From: DATKSS01 sp035533335
GTDB lineage: Bacteria; Chloroflexota; Dormibacteria; Dormibacterales; Dormibacteraceae
Length of the DNA: 64,000 bases
Assembly (NCBI GenBank): GCA_035533335.1
Contig: DATLUC010000137.1
Coordinates: forward strand, 1 to 64,000
Direction: 5' to 3'
Shown: piece by piece, positions 34,406 through 41,668 of the stretch
Layout of the letters: every line of letters begins with the position of its first letter
How positions within the stretch are numbered: position 1 is the first letter of the stretch
Position numbers and translations under genes: made by a program
Notes under the pieces: model-generated
The model's database searches: none
What the model was told of the DNA's origin: nothing
The model's input: the letters and a program-made list of their open reading frames with translations, nothing else

Positions 34406-35692
34406 TTACCTCCCGGCCGCCGCTGCGACGACCTTGCGTGCGGCGAGTGCCTCGAAATAGGCATCGACGCGATTCTTGAGCTGCGCCTCCGACCAGGCGC
34501 GTGGGTCGACCAGGTCGGACTCGATGAACAGGGCTGGCACGTCGTGGACGCGTGTGATGTACTCGCGGCTGTCGGCCATCCCGGTCGAGACCGTCCGGCA
34601 GCTCTTGACCGAGTGGTAGACGATGCCGTCTGCCTTCCATCGCGTGACCGAATCGGAAAGCCGGTCCTGCGAGAAGAACATGCTCGACATCGAGTGCTGC
34701 GCGGTCAGCACGAGCTGCTCGGCCAGGCTCTCGAGCGGCCGGTCGAGATCGAACGTGATGCCCAGGTCCAGTCCGCCACCTGCGTAGGCCAAGTACTCGG
34801 AGCTGACGAACACCGCGCCCCAGTCCTGGAAGAGCTCCAGGAATCGCCGGAAGTACGGGTAGCAGGCCGGTCCGACGCCATGGAGCCGGAACTTCTCCTC
34901 GGCGATGGTGCCGATCCGGCGCACCACCTTGTACTCCATCTCCTCGCGCAGCTCTGACATGTACCGCGCGCCTTCGGGAGTGCCTCGATACGCGCTCAGC
35001 ATGCCCATGTACGTGAGGCCGTCGCCCAAGACGTTGAAGGGTGCGGGGATGTTCTGGTTGAGGCGTAGGATCGCCTGCCAGTCGGCGGCCATGGAGTTGA
35101 CGTGGGCCATCGCCTGCTTCAGGCGCTCCATGTCGAAGCTGCGGCCGCTGATCTTCTCGCACAGCGCGATCAGCTCCTCGAGCTGGCCCTGCACGTACCG
35201 GCGGTCCGTCTCGAACGCAGGCTCGCCGGGCTCCGACCGCCAGCCCATGCCGCGCTGCCCAGGCAGGTCGATGACAAAGGCGGGGCAGCCGTGGAGGCGC
35301 TGCCAGATCTCCACCCACTTGACGTAGGTGTTGCACATGTTGGTGCCGATCACCAGGCTTGGCTTGGGAATGCGCCCGTTCGAGTGCCGGCCGCGCTGCA
35401 GCTGCACGCCGACGTCGGCTTTGACGTAGCCACAGACGTCGGTGGAGTACCCATAGTCCTCCGCCTTGTTCAGGTACTCGAGGGCCTGCTTCTTGACCGC
35501 CAGCTGGAGGGAGTTGATCTCCGGGAACACGAGATGGAAGTCGAAGGCACGAAGCACCTCGGCCATCGAGCCCATGACGAACACGTAGGCGGTCGGCTCG
35601 GGATTCTCCGCCACCTCATTGAGCTCGTCGAACCACTCCTTGAACAGACGGTTGCCGTCACGCCGCCCGCGACCGATCAGCTCGTCATTCAC
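34406..35692 (-). CDS. bcrB: Benzoyl-CoA reductase subunit B (BcrB-like)
   Basis: The 428-residue protein of the HgdB/BcrB family has NMCNTYVKWVEIWQ, HGCPAFVIDLPGQRG, GVGPACYPYFRRF, and SMSSMFFSQDRLSDSVTRWKADGIVYHSVKSCRTVS. The conserved Cys residues ligate the active-site Fe-S cluster. Length agrees with BcrB. With BcrC it would bind benzoyl-CoA and dearomatise the ring at the expense of ATP. Confidence 0.93.
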   Translation of the reverse strand: MNDELIGRGRRDGNRLFKEWFDELNEVAENPEPTAYVFVMGSMAEVLRAFDFHLVFPEINSLQLAVKKQALEYLNKAEDYGYSTDVCGYVKADVGVQLQRGRHSNGRIPKPSLVIGTNMCNTYVKWVEIWQRLHGCPAFVIDLPGQRGMGWRSEPGEPAFETDRRYVQGQLEELIALCEKISGRSFDMERLKQAMAHVNSMAADWQAILRLNQNIPAPFNVLGDGLTYMGMLSAYRGTPEGARYMSELREEMEYKVVRRIGTIAEEKFRLHGVGPACYPYFRRFLELFQDWGAVFVSSEYLAYAGGGLDLGITFDLDRPLESLAEQLVLTAQHSMSSMFFSQDRLSDSVTRWKADGIVYHSVKSCRTVSTGMADSREYITRVHDVPALFIESDLVDPRAWSEAQLKNRVDAYFEALAARKVVAAAAGR

Positions 35693-35707
35693 TGGAGCGC
35701 CTCCCTC

Positions 35708-36880
35708 TCAATCGAAGAGGATCGATTCCACGAAGGTCTCGACCTCCATCCGCATGCGCTCGAGAGCCGACATCTTCTCTTCGAACTCGAGCATCAGGTA
35801 GGGGATCTTCCGGGCCTCGAGCGCCCGGCTGTAGGCCACCTGCTCGTCCATCCCGGGCTCGCACATCTTGGCCGCGGCCAGGATGGCGGCCTGCGCCCCG
35901 GATGCCTCGATGCGCGCCAGGAGCATGTCTTCCTTCGGCTTGCGGTCGTCATGCTGCACAGGGCTATAGCTCGAGGTCTCCAGGTAGGCGGTCGCCAGCG
36001 CAAGCAACGGGTTGTCGGTGTCGTCCGGGACGTTTTCGGTGAGCCATCGCATGCCGATGAGGAGGTCGTCGTCGACGACGTAGCAGGCCTCTTCGATCAG
36101 CTGCAGCATGTCGAGCGGCGGCTGCTCGCAGAAACCGCCTTCGAACACCACGCGGACGCGATCCTGCCTGCGACCCGCGCGCTCCGGCAGCATCTGGAGT
36201 GCGCGTTTCAGGATCTCGTTGTGCTCTTCGCGCTGCATCACAGAGCCGGCGCGGGTGAGCGCATATGCCTCTCGCGCGGAGAGCAGCCAGGGGGTCGCCC
36301 TCTTGATCGCGTACAGCTCACGCAGGAGACGCCGGTTCTCGTTGAACACGCCGATGCTTCGGTTGAGCGCGGCGACGGTGACCGGAGCTCCGGCCATCTT
36401 CTCCAGGGAAGACTGCATGCGCCCGTACTCCTCGCTCAGGTAAGCCGCGGCGTGCGATGAGTTGGCGTTCTGGGGCAGATACAGGATCTCGGCCGGCTGG
36501 CCGGGGAAGTTTCGGCCCCAGATCCCCGCGAGGTTGCGGGCGACGTCGCAGATGGGGTGGGTGTAGAAGGCGCTCATCATTCCGAGCCGGCCTGACAGCC
36601 CCAGCTCGAGCGAGCTTCGGCAGATCGAACAGATGAAAGAGCCGATGTGGGAGTCGGCCTGGCGGGATTCGATCTGGTCCCCGGCGCCCATGACCTTCAG
36701 CGGCAGCATGCCGGCGGCGTGGACGATCTCCTCGGGAAAGTAGACCTGGAAGTGCCCGACCACCTTGCCGCCCGGGTGTTGCTCGATCCAGCGCCTCACC
36801 GCCGGATACGTGAAGTCGGCGCACAGCGCGGTGCTGGACTCGAGGAGCTCTTCGATTCCGCTCGGCGCCGCAATGGACAT
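35708..36880 (-). CDS. bcrC: Benzoyl-CoA reductase subunit C (BcrC-like)
   Basis: The 390-residue protein of the HgdC-partner (dehydratase) superfamily has VVGHFQVYFPEEIVHAAGMLPLKVMGAG, SFICSICRSSLELGL, HPICDVARNLAGIW, GGFCEQPPLDMLQLIEEACYVVDDDL. It is the first gene of the run in the same C-B-A-D order as Thauera. The upstream region holds a perfect 16-bp palindrome (36929-36944), 49 bp before the start, a likely repressor site. Confidence 0.92.
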   Translation of the reverse strand: MSIAAPSGIEELLESSTALCADFTYPAVRRWIEQHPGGKVVGHFQVYFPEEIVHAAGMLPLKVMGAGDQIESRQADSHIGSFICSICRSSLELGLSGRLGMMSAFYTHPICDVARNLAGIWGRNFPGQPAEILYLPQNANSSHAAAYLSEEYGRMQSSLEKMAGAPVTVAALNRSIGVFNENRRLLRELYAIKRATPWLLSAREAYALTRAGSVMQREEHNEILKRALQMLPERAGRRQDRVRVVFEGGFCEQPPLDMLQLIEEACYVVDDDLLIGMRWLTENVPDDTDNPLLALATAYLETSSYSPVQHDDRKPKEDMLLARIEASGAQAAILAAAKMCEPGMDEQVAYSRALEARKIPYLMLEFEEKMSALERMRMEVETFVESILFD

Positions 36881-36928
36881 CCTCGGCCTCCTCGACCAGC
36901 TTCACGAGCCGGCCTGGGCAGCATCTTA

Positions 36929-36944
36929 GACTGACCGGTCAGTC
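36929..36944. promoter_or_regulatory. Candidate TetR operator upstream of bcrC
   Basis: GACTGACCGGTCAGTC is a perfect 16-bp inverted repeat, the size and symmetry of TetR-family operators. It lies 49 bp before the first gene of the benzoyl-CoA reductase operon. The half ACCGGTCAGTC recurs upstream of the nearby TetR gene (38303-38313), so that regulator probably binds both. Confidence 0.75.
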
Positions 36945-36997
36945 AAGTCAATAGAAATTGCTGCAGGGGCTTGGCCGGGGAGGTTGGGCGGTATTAC

Positions 36998-37543
36998 TTA
37001 GCCGACGGCCGGTACCAGGGCGAGCTGGTGGGCGATGCTCGTGGCCCAGGCTTCGATGAGCTTCCAGTCGCGAAAGTCACCTTCGATGAGCACCCGGTCC
37101 ACGGCAGGGACCAGGCTGACCAACCGGTGGACGCCTCGCAGCTTCTTGCTGTCGAGGGCGCCGAAGAAGACGCGCTTGTCCTTGGGTTCGATGGCGGTGG
37201 TGAACTCAGCGAACTCCTTCGGCTCGGAGGCGACGAGCACGTCTCGGCCGTGCTGGTCCTTGGTCTCTGTGCCGAGAGGACCGCTGCTGAAGAGCCACAC
37301 CGGTGCGGTAGCGAGGGTGCGGCGGTTGTTGCGGACGAACTCACCGGCTTCCTTCAGCCAAGACCCCATGTAGGCCGCACTGCCGATGACGAACGCGTCG
37401 TAGGTCGAGATGTCCCTCACCGAGGTGATGGGCAGCAGGTCGACGGTCAGGCCCTCGGTCTTGAGCGTCGTGGCGATGCGCTCCGCGATGCCCTGGGTCG
37501 CGCCGTATTTGCTGGCATAGGTGACGAGTATCGACATTTTCAC
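36998..37543 (-). CDS. Flavodoxin-domain protein
   Basis: The 181-residue protein opens ILVTYASKYGATQGIAERIA, the FMN phosphate loop of flavodoxins, and has FVIGSAAYMGSW and WLFSSGPLG loops. It resembles the menaquinone-dependent protoporphyrinogen oxidase (HemG)-like flavodoxins of actinobacteria. It lies between the bcr operon and its probable regulator, so it might act as an electron donor; this is inference. AGGAGAAG before the ATG sets the start. Confidence 0.88.
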   Translation of the reverse strand: MKMSILVTYASKYGATQGIAERIATTLKTEGLTVDLLPITSVRDISTYDAFVIGSAAYMGSWLKEAGEFVRNNRRTLATAPVWLFSSGPLGTETKDQHGRDVLVASEPKEFAEFTTAIEPKDKRVFFGALDSKKLRGVHRLVSLVPAVDRVLIEGDFRDWKLIEAWATSIAHQLALVPAVG

Positions 37544-37630
37544 TTCTCCTCAACTCCGACGATGCCTCGTCGGGGGAGAGACGGCCAGTGCCGGTAGGCC
37601 CGCGCGCCGGGGGACATACAGCGCCGAGGG

Positions 37631-38287
37631 TCAGGGTGCGGGCGTGCCGGCCGGGCGGGTCAGGTAGGTGATCACGGCTCTCTTGCAGATCTCTTTGAAA
37701 GCGGCGTGACGGCGCTTCCAGGCACGGTCCTGCATCCACTGCAAGAAGAGCCCGTCGATGATTGCCCTCACGACCGCTGCCGCCTCTGCGACGCTTTCGG
37801 CCGCGAAGGCCCCCGCCTCGATCCCTTCGCGCACGGCGTCCGCGTACAGCGCGTCGACGATCGAATGGAAGGTCGCCGACAGCTCGGTGAAGCTCTCGTT
37901 TCGGGCGGCGTGCCCAGCGAGGTCGACATAGGTGAGGTAGAACTCGCGGTTGGTGTCTGCGCCGATCCAGATCGCATCGATCATGGCCAGCACCTTGGCC
38001 TCGGGGCTGTGCGCCCTGGCCATCGCGCCGTGAATGCGGTCGGCGGTGGCCGATAGAGCCCAGCGCATGGTGGCCAGGACGAGGTTCTCCTTGGTCTTGA
38101 AGTAGTAGAGAAGGATGCCCTTGCTGACGCCCGCGAGCGTCGCGATGTCCTCCAGCGCCACCTGGTGGACGCCGCGCTGGCCGATCAGGTGGTACGTGTT
38201 CCGGAGCAGGTGCACCTGGGCCGGCGTCAGATCCTGGACCAAGAGGTCGCGATTCGCGCCGGCTTTCTTGGCACCAGGCCTCGGCAT
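37631..38287 (-). CDS. TetR family repressor
   Basis: The 218-residue protein has an N-terminal helix-turn-helix, ALEDIATLAGVSKGILLYYFKTKENLVLATMRWA (about 43-78), and a helical ligand domain. The longer-than-usual N-tail is basic. A site matching half of the bcr palindrome overlaps its own promoter region, which suggests autoregulation and control of the bcr operon, perhaps released by an acyl-CoA. Confidence 0.93.
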   Translation of the reverse strand: MPRPGAKKAGANRDLLVQDLTPAQVHLLRNTYHLIGQRGVHQVALEDIATLAGVSKGILLYYFKTKENLVLATMRWALSATADRIHGAMARAHSPEAKVLAMIDAIWIGADTNREFYLTYVDLAGHAARNESFTELSATFHSIVDALYADAVREGIEAGAFAAESVAEAAAVVRAIIDGLFLQWMQDRAWKRRHAAFKEICKRAVITYLTRPAGTPAP

Positions 38288-38297
38288 CGGCGGTGCA

Positions 38298-38317
38298 GTC
38301 TAACCGGTCAGTCAGTC
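38298..38317. promoter_or_regulatory. Second TetR operator-like site (autoregulation)
   Basis: The stretch contains ACCGGTCAGTC (38303-38313), identical to half plus centre of the palindrome before bcrC, followed by an extra AGTC repeat. The left half (GTCTAACCGG) is imperfect. It lies 11-30 bp upstream of the TetR start codon. Confidence 0.65.
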
Positions 38318-38339
38318 ACGGCCGGTTGAAACGACAGGT

Positions 38340-38996
38340 TCATGCCGGTGCGCGCACCCGCTCGCCGGGGACCAGCTCCAGCACGTCTGGTCGGGGCCAG
38401 CTGCTCGGCGGGGGTCCACCGACCCGCTTCCACCGGTCGACCAGGACCAGGGTGGGCAGGCGGTCCACGAGGGCCCTTGTCCCGCGCCGATTGACGAACG
38501 TGCCGTCGTCGAATACCGCATCGCACCCCACGACCGCGATCTCGGCGTCCAGCTCGGCGAGCGTGGCGGTGGAGGCCTGGAGACCGGCGGCGCGCAGGTC
38601 GTACACCAGGAGGTGGCCCTCGTCGGCCGGCCCGTCGATCACAACCTGGACGGAAGCCGGGCTGGCATAGACCAGGGCCCGCGCCACCAGCGAGCTGTTC
38701 GAGATGGTCGCGACCCGGCGCCGGGCCAGGGCGCGGATGGCCGACCGCGCCACGCGGCGCCTTTCCGCGTCCGCTCGCCGGATCACGGAGCGCACATCGC
38801 CAGATTCCAACGCCTCCGAGACCGCCGCGGCGATGGCAGGCATCTCGGGCCGCAAGCTCGCCAAGTTTCGGCCCAGGCTCGCGCGCTCGTCCGGGCCGGC
38901 CAGCGCAAGCAGACCGAGGGCTTTGCGGGCGAGATAGCCGGCTCCGTGAACCCGGTCGTCGGCGATTGCCGAGATGGATTGCGCGGCGGTTGCCAC
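38340..38996 (-). CDS. IF-2B-like (eIF2B/MtnA superfamily) protein
   Basis: A 218-residue protein with a helical N-terminal half and a Rossmann-like C-terminal half. VATISNSSLVARAL and VVGCDAVFDDGTFVNRRGTRALVDR match the eIF2B-alpha / ribose-1,5-bisphosphate isomerase core, where the Cys/Asp region is catalytic. It is shorter than the usual 300 residues. The substrate is unknown. It lies next to the TetR gene and is transcribed in the same direction, upstream of it. Confidence 0.75.
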   Translation of the reverse strand: MATAAQSISAIADDRVHGAGYLARKALGLLALAGPDERASLGRNLASLRPEMPAIAAAVSEALESGDVRSVIRRADAERRRVARSAIRALARRRVATISNSSLVARALVYASPASVQVVIDGPADEGHLLVYDLRAAGLQASTATLAELDAEIAVVGCDAVFDDGTFVNRRGTRALVDRLPTLVLVDRWKRVGGPPPSSWPRPDVLELVPGERVRAPA

Positions 38997-39042
38997 CCGC
39001 CAAGGATCACACGACCGAGGCGAGGACGAGCTCCGGACTTTC

Positions 39043-39465
39043 CTACCGGCCGCTGGGCCGGCTCGCCAGCGCGCCCGCCGGATCCCAACCGTGCCAACCG
39101 GCAGGTGCGATCCACGCGCTCACGCGCTTTTGGGTCCGCGAGCCAAAGGGTTTCCCGGTGTAGCGGCGTGCGAGGCGGTCGATGTCCGCCAGGTCCACGT
39201 CGTCTGTGATCGACTCGACCAGGCCGTACACGCTCACGTGGCGATACCAGTCCTGGTCGAAGAAGGTGAGCGAGACCTTGGGGTTGAGCCGCATCCACGC
39301 CAGGCGGCTGCGGTTCGCGTGCATGTTGACGAGCACCCGGCCGTCCTCCCAGTCGTACCAGGTCGCCACCGTCATCGGAAACCCGTCTGGCCGGACGGTG
39401 GCGATGACCGCGGAGTTCGGCTGCCGGAGGAAGTCGTCGACTTCCTTGGGGAGATCGAGGGGCAT
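39043..39465 (-). CDS. PPOX-class F420/FMN-binding split-barrel protein
   Basis: A 140-residue split-barrel protein with SAVIATVRPDGFPMTVATWYDWEDGRVLVNMHANRSRLAWMRLNPKVSLTFF, the TIGR03618/PPOX-like pattern of F420-dependent reductases and heme oxygenases. It could bind F420, FMN or biliverdin. No neighbour decides the ligand. Confidence 0.85.
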   Translation of the reverse strand: MPLDLPKEVDDFLRQPNSAVIATVRPDGFPMTVATWYDWEDGRVLVNMHANRSRLAWMRLNPKVSLTFFDQDWYRHVSVYGLVESITDDVDLADIDRLARRYTGKPFGSRTQKRVSAWIAPAGWHGWDPAGALASRPSGR

Positions 39466-39497
39466 GGGTCCACCTTACAAGTTGAGGTGGCGCCTGC

Positions 39498-40322
39498 TTA
39501 CTGGGTCAGGCGCCTCAGCAGGCGAGAGGACGTGGTGATGCCGGCAGTGCAAGCCACCAGGAGCACGGCGAAATCGAGCCCCAGGTTGCTTGGCGTTCCG
39601 ATCAACAGGCCGCGCAGCGCATCGATCTCGTAGCGCAGCGGGTTGATCGTGCTCAGGGCCTGCAGCCAGCCCGGCATCACGCTGATCGGGTAGAGCGCGT
39701 TGGAGGCGAAGAACAGCGGCATGGTGATGGCCTGGCCGATACCCATCAAGCGGTCGCGGTTCAGGACGATGCCGGCGATCGTCAGCGAAAGCATGGAGAA
39801 GAAGGCAGCGCCCATGATGATGATCACGGCTGCAGCCAGGTACACGAGCGGGTTCAGCGGAAAACGCACGCCGAGCAAGGACGCCAGGACAACCACCACC
39901 GCCGCCTGGATCAGGCTGCGCACGCTGGCGCCGAAGGCCTTCCCGGCGATGAGTGAAGAGGCGGGTGTCGGTGTTGCGAGCAGCTTGGTCAGGATGCCGG
40001 CGTCGCGCTCCCAGATGATCTGGATCCCGTAGAAGATCGCGACGAAGAGTGCCGACTGAGCGATCACACCGGGCGCCATGAAGTCCAGGTACGGCTTGCC
40101 GCCGCTCGGGATCGCGCGGATGGTGGAGAAGGTCTCGCCGAAGATCACGAGCCATAGAGCGGGCTGGATCGCGCGCGTGTACAGCTCGGTCCGGTCGTGG
40201 CTGATCTTCGCCACCTCGACCCAGCAGAACGTGACGATCCGGCTGAACAGCACCTGCCACCACGCGGGGGCGGGGGCCGGCTCAGCCCACGCGGCGTGCT
40301 GTGCGACGGACTGCGCGCACAT
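39498..40322 (-). CDS. ABC-2 type permease (drug exporter)
   Basis: The 274-residue protein has six membrane helices, with the DrrB/ABC-2 motif LFFASNALYPISVMPGWLQALSTINPLRYEIDALRGLL near the C-terminus. GGAGGGAG lies upstream of ATG 40322, which I prefer to the longer frame from 40379. It pairs with the adjacent ATPase, whose 3' end it overlaps by 41 bp. Confidence 0.92.
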   Translation of the reverse strand: MCAQSVAQHAAWAEPAPAPAWWQVLFSRIVTFCWVEVAKISHDRTELYTRAIQPALWLVIFGETFSTIRAIPSGGKPYLDFMAPGVIAQSALFVAIFYGIQIIWERDAGILTKLLATPTPASSLIAGKAFGASVRSLIQAAVVVVLASLLGVRFPLNPLVYLAAAVIIIMGAAFFSMLSLTIAGIVLNRDRLMGIGQAITMPLFFASNALYPISVMPGWLQALSTINPLRYEIDALRGLLIGTPSNLGLDFAVLLVACTAGITTSSRLLRRLTQ

Positions 40323-41103
40323 CTTTGAAGCTCCCTCCTTCTTGTTCGAAATGTTCGCCTGCGAAATGGCGGAACACATCTTCCAGGGTGGCCTGCGGGC
40401 CCAGCGCTTGCTTGAGCTCTGACGGCGAGCCGATCGCGCTGATCCGGCCGCGGTTCATGAGGGCGACGCGGTCGCAAAGCTGCTCCGCCTCTTCCATGTA
40501 GTGGGTGGTCATGAGGATGGTGGTCCCGATCTCATGGCGCAGCGCCCGCACCCTCTCCCATACCTCGCCGCGCGCGATGGGATCGAGCCCGATCGTCGGC
40601 TCGTCCAGGACCAGGAGTCGAGGTTGGTTGATCAGGGCCTGCGCCAGCTCCAGCCGGCGGACCATGCCCCCCGAGTAGTTGCTGACCATTCGATCTTTCG
40701 CGTCTTCCAGGCCCATCAGCTCGAGCGCGTGGGAGACGGCCGGCTTGCGTGCACGGCGCGGTATGTCGTACAGCCTGGCGAACAGCATCACATTTTCCCA
40801 ACCGGTCAGCGAGCCGTCGGCCGACAGCTGTTGCGGAACGTAGCCGATCATCCGGCGGACGGCCATCGTCTCCTTCACGACGTCATGGCCGAAGACGTCC
40901 GCTTCGCCGGAATTGGGCGGCAGCAGCGTGACGAGGATCCTGATCGTGGTCGTCTTGCCGGCTCCGTTCGGCCCGAGCAGGCCGAAGATCTCGCCGGGGG
41001 CGATGTCGAAGCTGACACCGTCGACTGCTACCACCTCTTTGAACCGGCGCGTGATCGCGCTAGCGCGCACTGCGGGCACGGTCATCTGGTCAGGCACCGG
41101 CAT
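40282..41103 (-). CDS. ABC-2 transporter ATPase (DrrA-like)
   Basis: The 273-residue ATPase has Walker A GPNGAGKTTTIR, signature NYSGGMVRRLELAQAL, Walker B LLVLDEPTIGLDP and the H-loop TTHYMEEAEQL, all canonical. The DrrA-type C-terminal region (TLEDVFRHFAGE) is present. It drives the following permease. The start overlaps the MarR gene by 14 bp, so regulator, ATPase and permease form one operon. Confidence 0.95.
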   Translation of the reverse strand: MPVPDQMTVPAVRASAITRRFKEVVAVDGVSFDIAPGEIFGLLGPNGAGKTTTIRILVTLLPPNSGEADVFGHDVVKETMAVRRMIGYVPQQLSADGSLTGWENVMLFARLYDIPRRARKPAVSHALELMGLEDAKDRMVSNYSGGMVRRLELAQALINQPRLLVLDEPTIGLDPIARGEVWERVRALRHEIGTTILMTTHYMEEAEQLCDRVALMNRGRISAIGSPSELKQALGPQATLEDVFRHFAGEHFEQEGGSFKDVRAVRRTARRVG

Positions 41104-41572
41104 CGACCTCCGTTTTTCTCGCGAGGCTCACGAGCACGCCCAGGCTCTCGATGAGCGCGAGCTGCTGGAGTGGGGTCAGGTCGCGCGCCGCTCGCGCGAT
41201 GGGGCTCCCAGCGAAGACGCGGTGGCCGGCCAGGACCCGCCTGCCTTCCCCGGTCAGGTCCACCAGCACCTTGCGACGGTCTGTGGTGTCGACGGCGCGG
41301 GTCAGGTAGCCATGCTCCTCGAGCTTCCCCAGCTGGCGGGTCAGGGTGGGTGCCGAGACGCCCAGGCTTGCCGCCACCTCTCCCGCCGACCGCGGGCCGT
41401 CCCGCAGCTGCCTCAAAACGCGGCGCTGGCTGTAGGTCATCCCGGTCGATCGCCAGACCTCGAGCAGCTGAGGCTCGAGCACGCTGACGAGGTCTCCGAT
41501 CACGCGCATGACGTCGCGCGTGCCGGTCGCGTCCTCCGCCGCCGCGGGACTTTCCCCTTGAACCTTTGCCAT
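41090..41572 (-). CDS. MarR family regulator
   Basis: The 160-residue winged-helix protein has GMTYSQRRVLRQLRDGPRSAGEVAASLGVSAPTLTRQLGKLEEHGYLTRAVDTTDRRKVLVDLT, the MarR DNA-binding core with the DxR(R)K wing. It heads the ABC exporter operon and probably represses it. An inverted repeat is just upstream of its start. Confidence 0.93.
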   Translation of the reverse strand: MAKVQGESPAAAEDATGTRDVMRVIGDLVSVLEPQLLEVWRSTGMTYSQRRVLRQLRDGPRSAGEVAASLGVSAPTLTRQLGKLEEHGYLTRAVDTTDRRKVLVDLTGEGRRVLAGHRVFAGSPIARAARDLTPLQQLALIESLGVLVSLARKTEVDAGA

Positions 41573-41575
41573 GGA

Positions 41576-41588
41576 GCTAAATATTAGC
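41576..41588. promoter_or_regulatory. Inverted repeat before marR
   Basis: GCTAA-ATA-TTAGC is a perfect 5-bp inverted repeat with a 3-bp spacer in an AT-rich patch, 4-16 bp upstream of the MarR start codon. It is a candidate MarR operator overlapping the -10 or the ribosome-binding area. It also lies 81 bp before the divergent oxidoreductase gene. Confidence 0.5.
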
Positions 41589-41668
41589 AGGGGTGCAACC
41601 TTCAGGAGGGGCCTCGCTGGGCGCTTCCCAGCGATCTCTAAGGTGCGGCGGGTAACGTCTAGCGCGGA

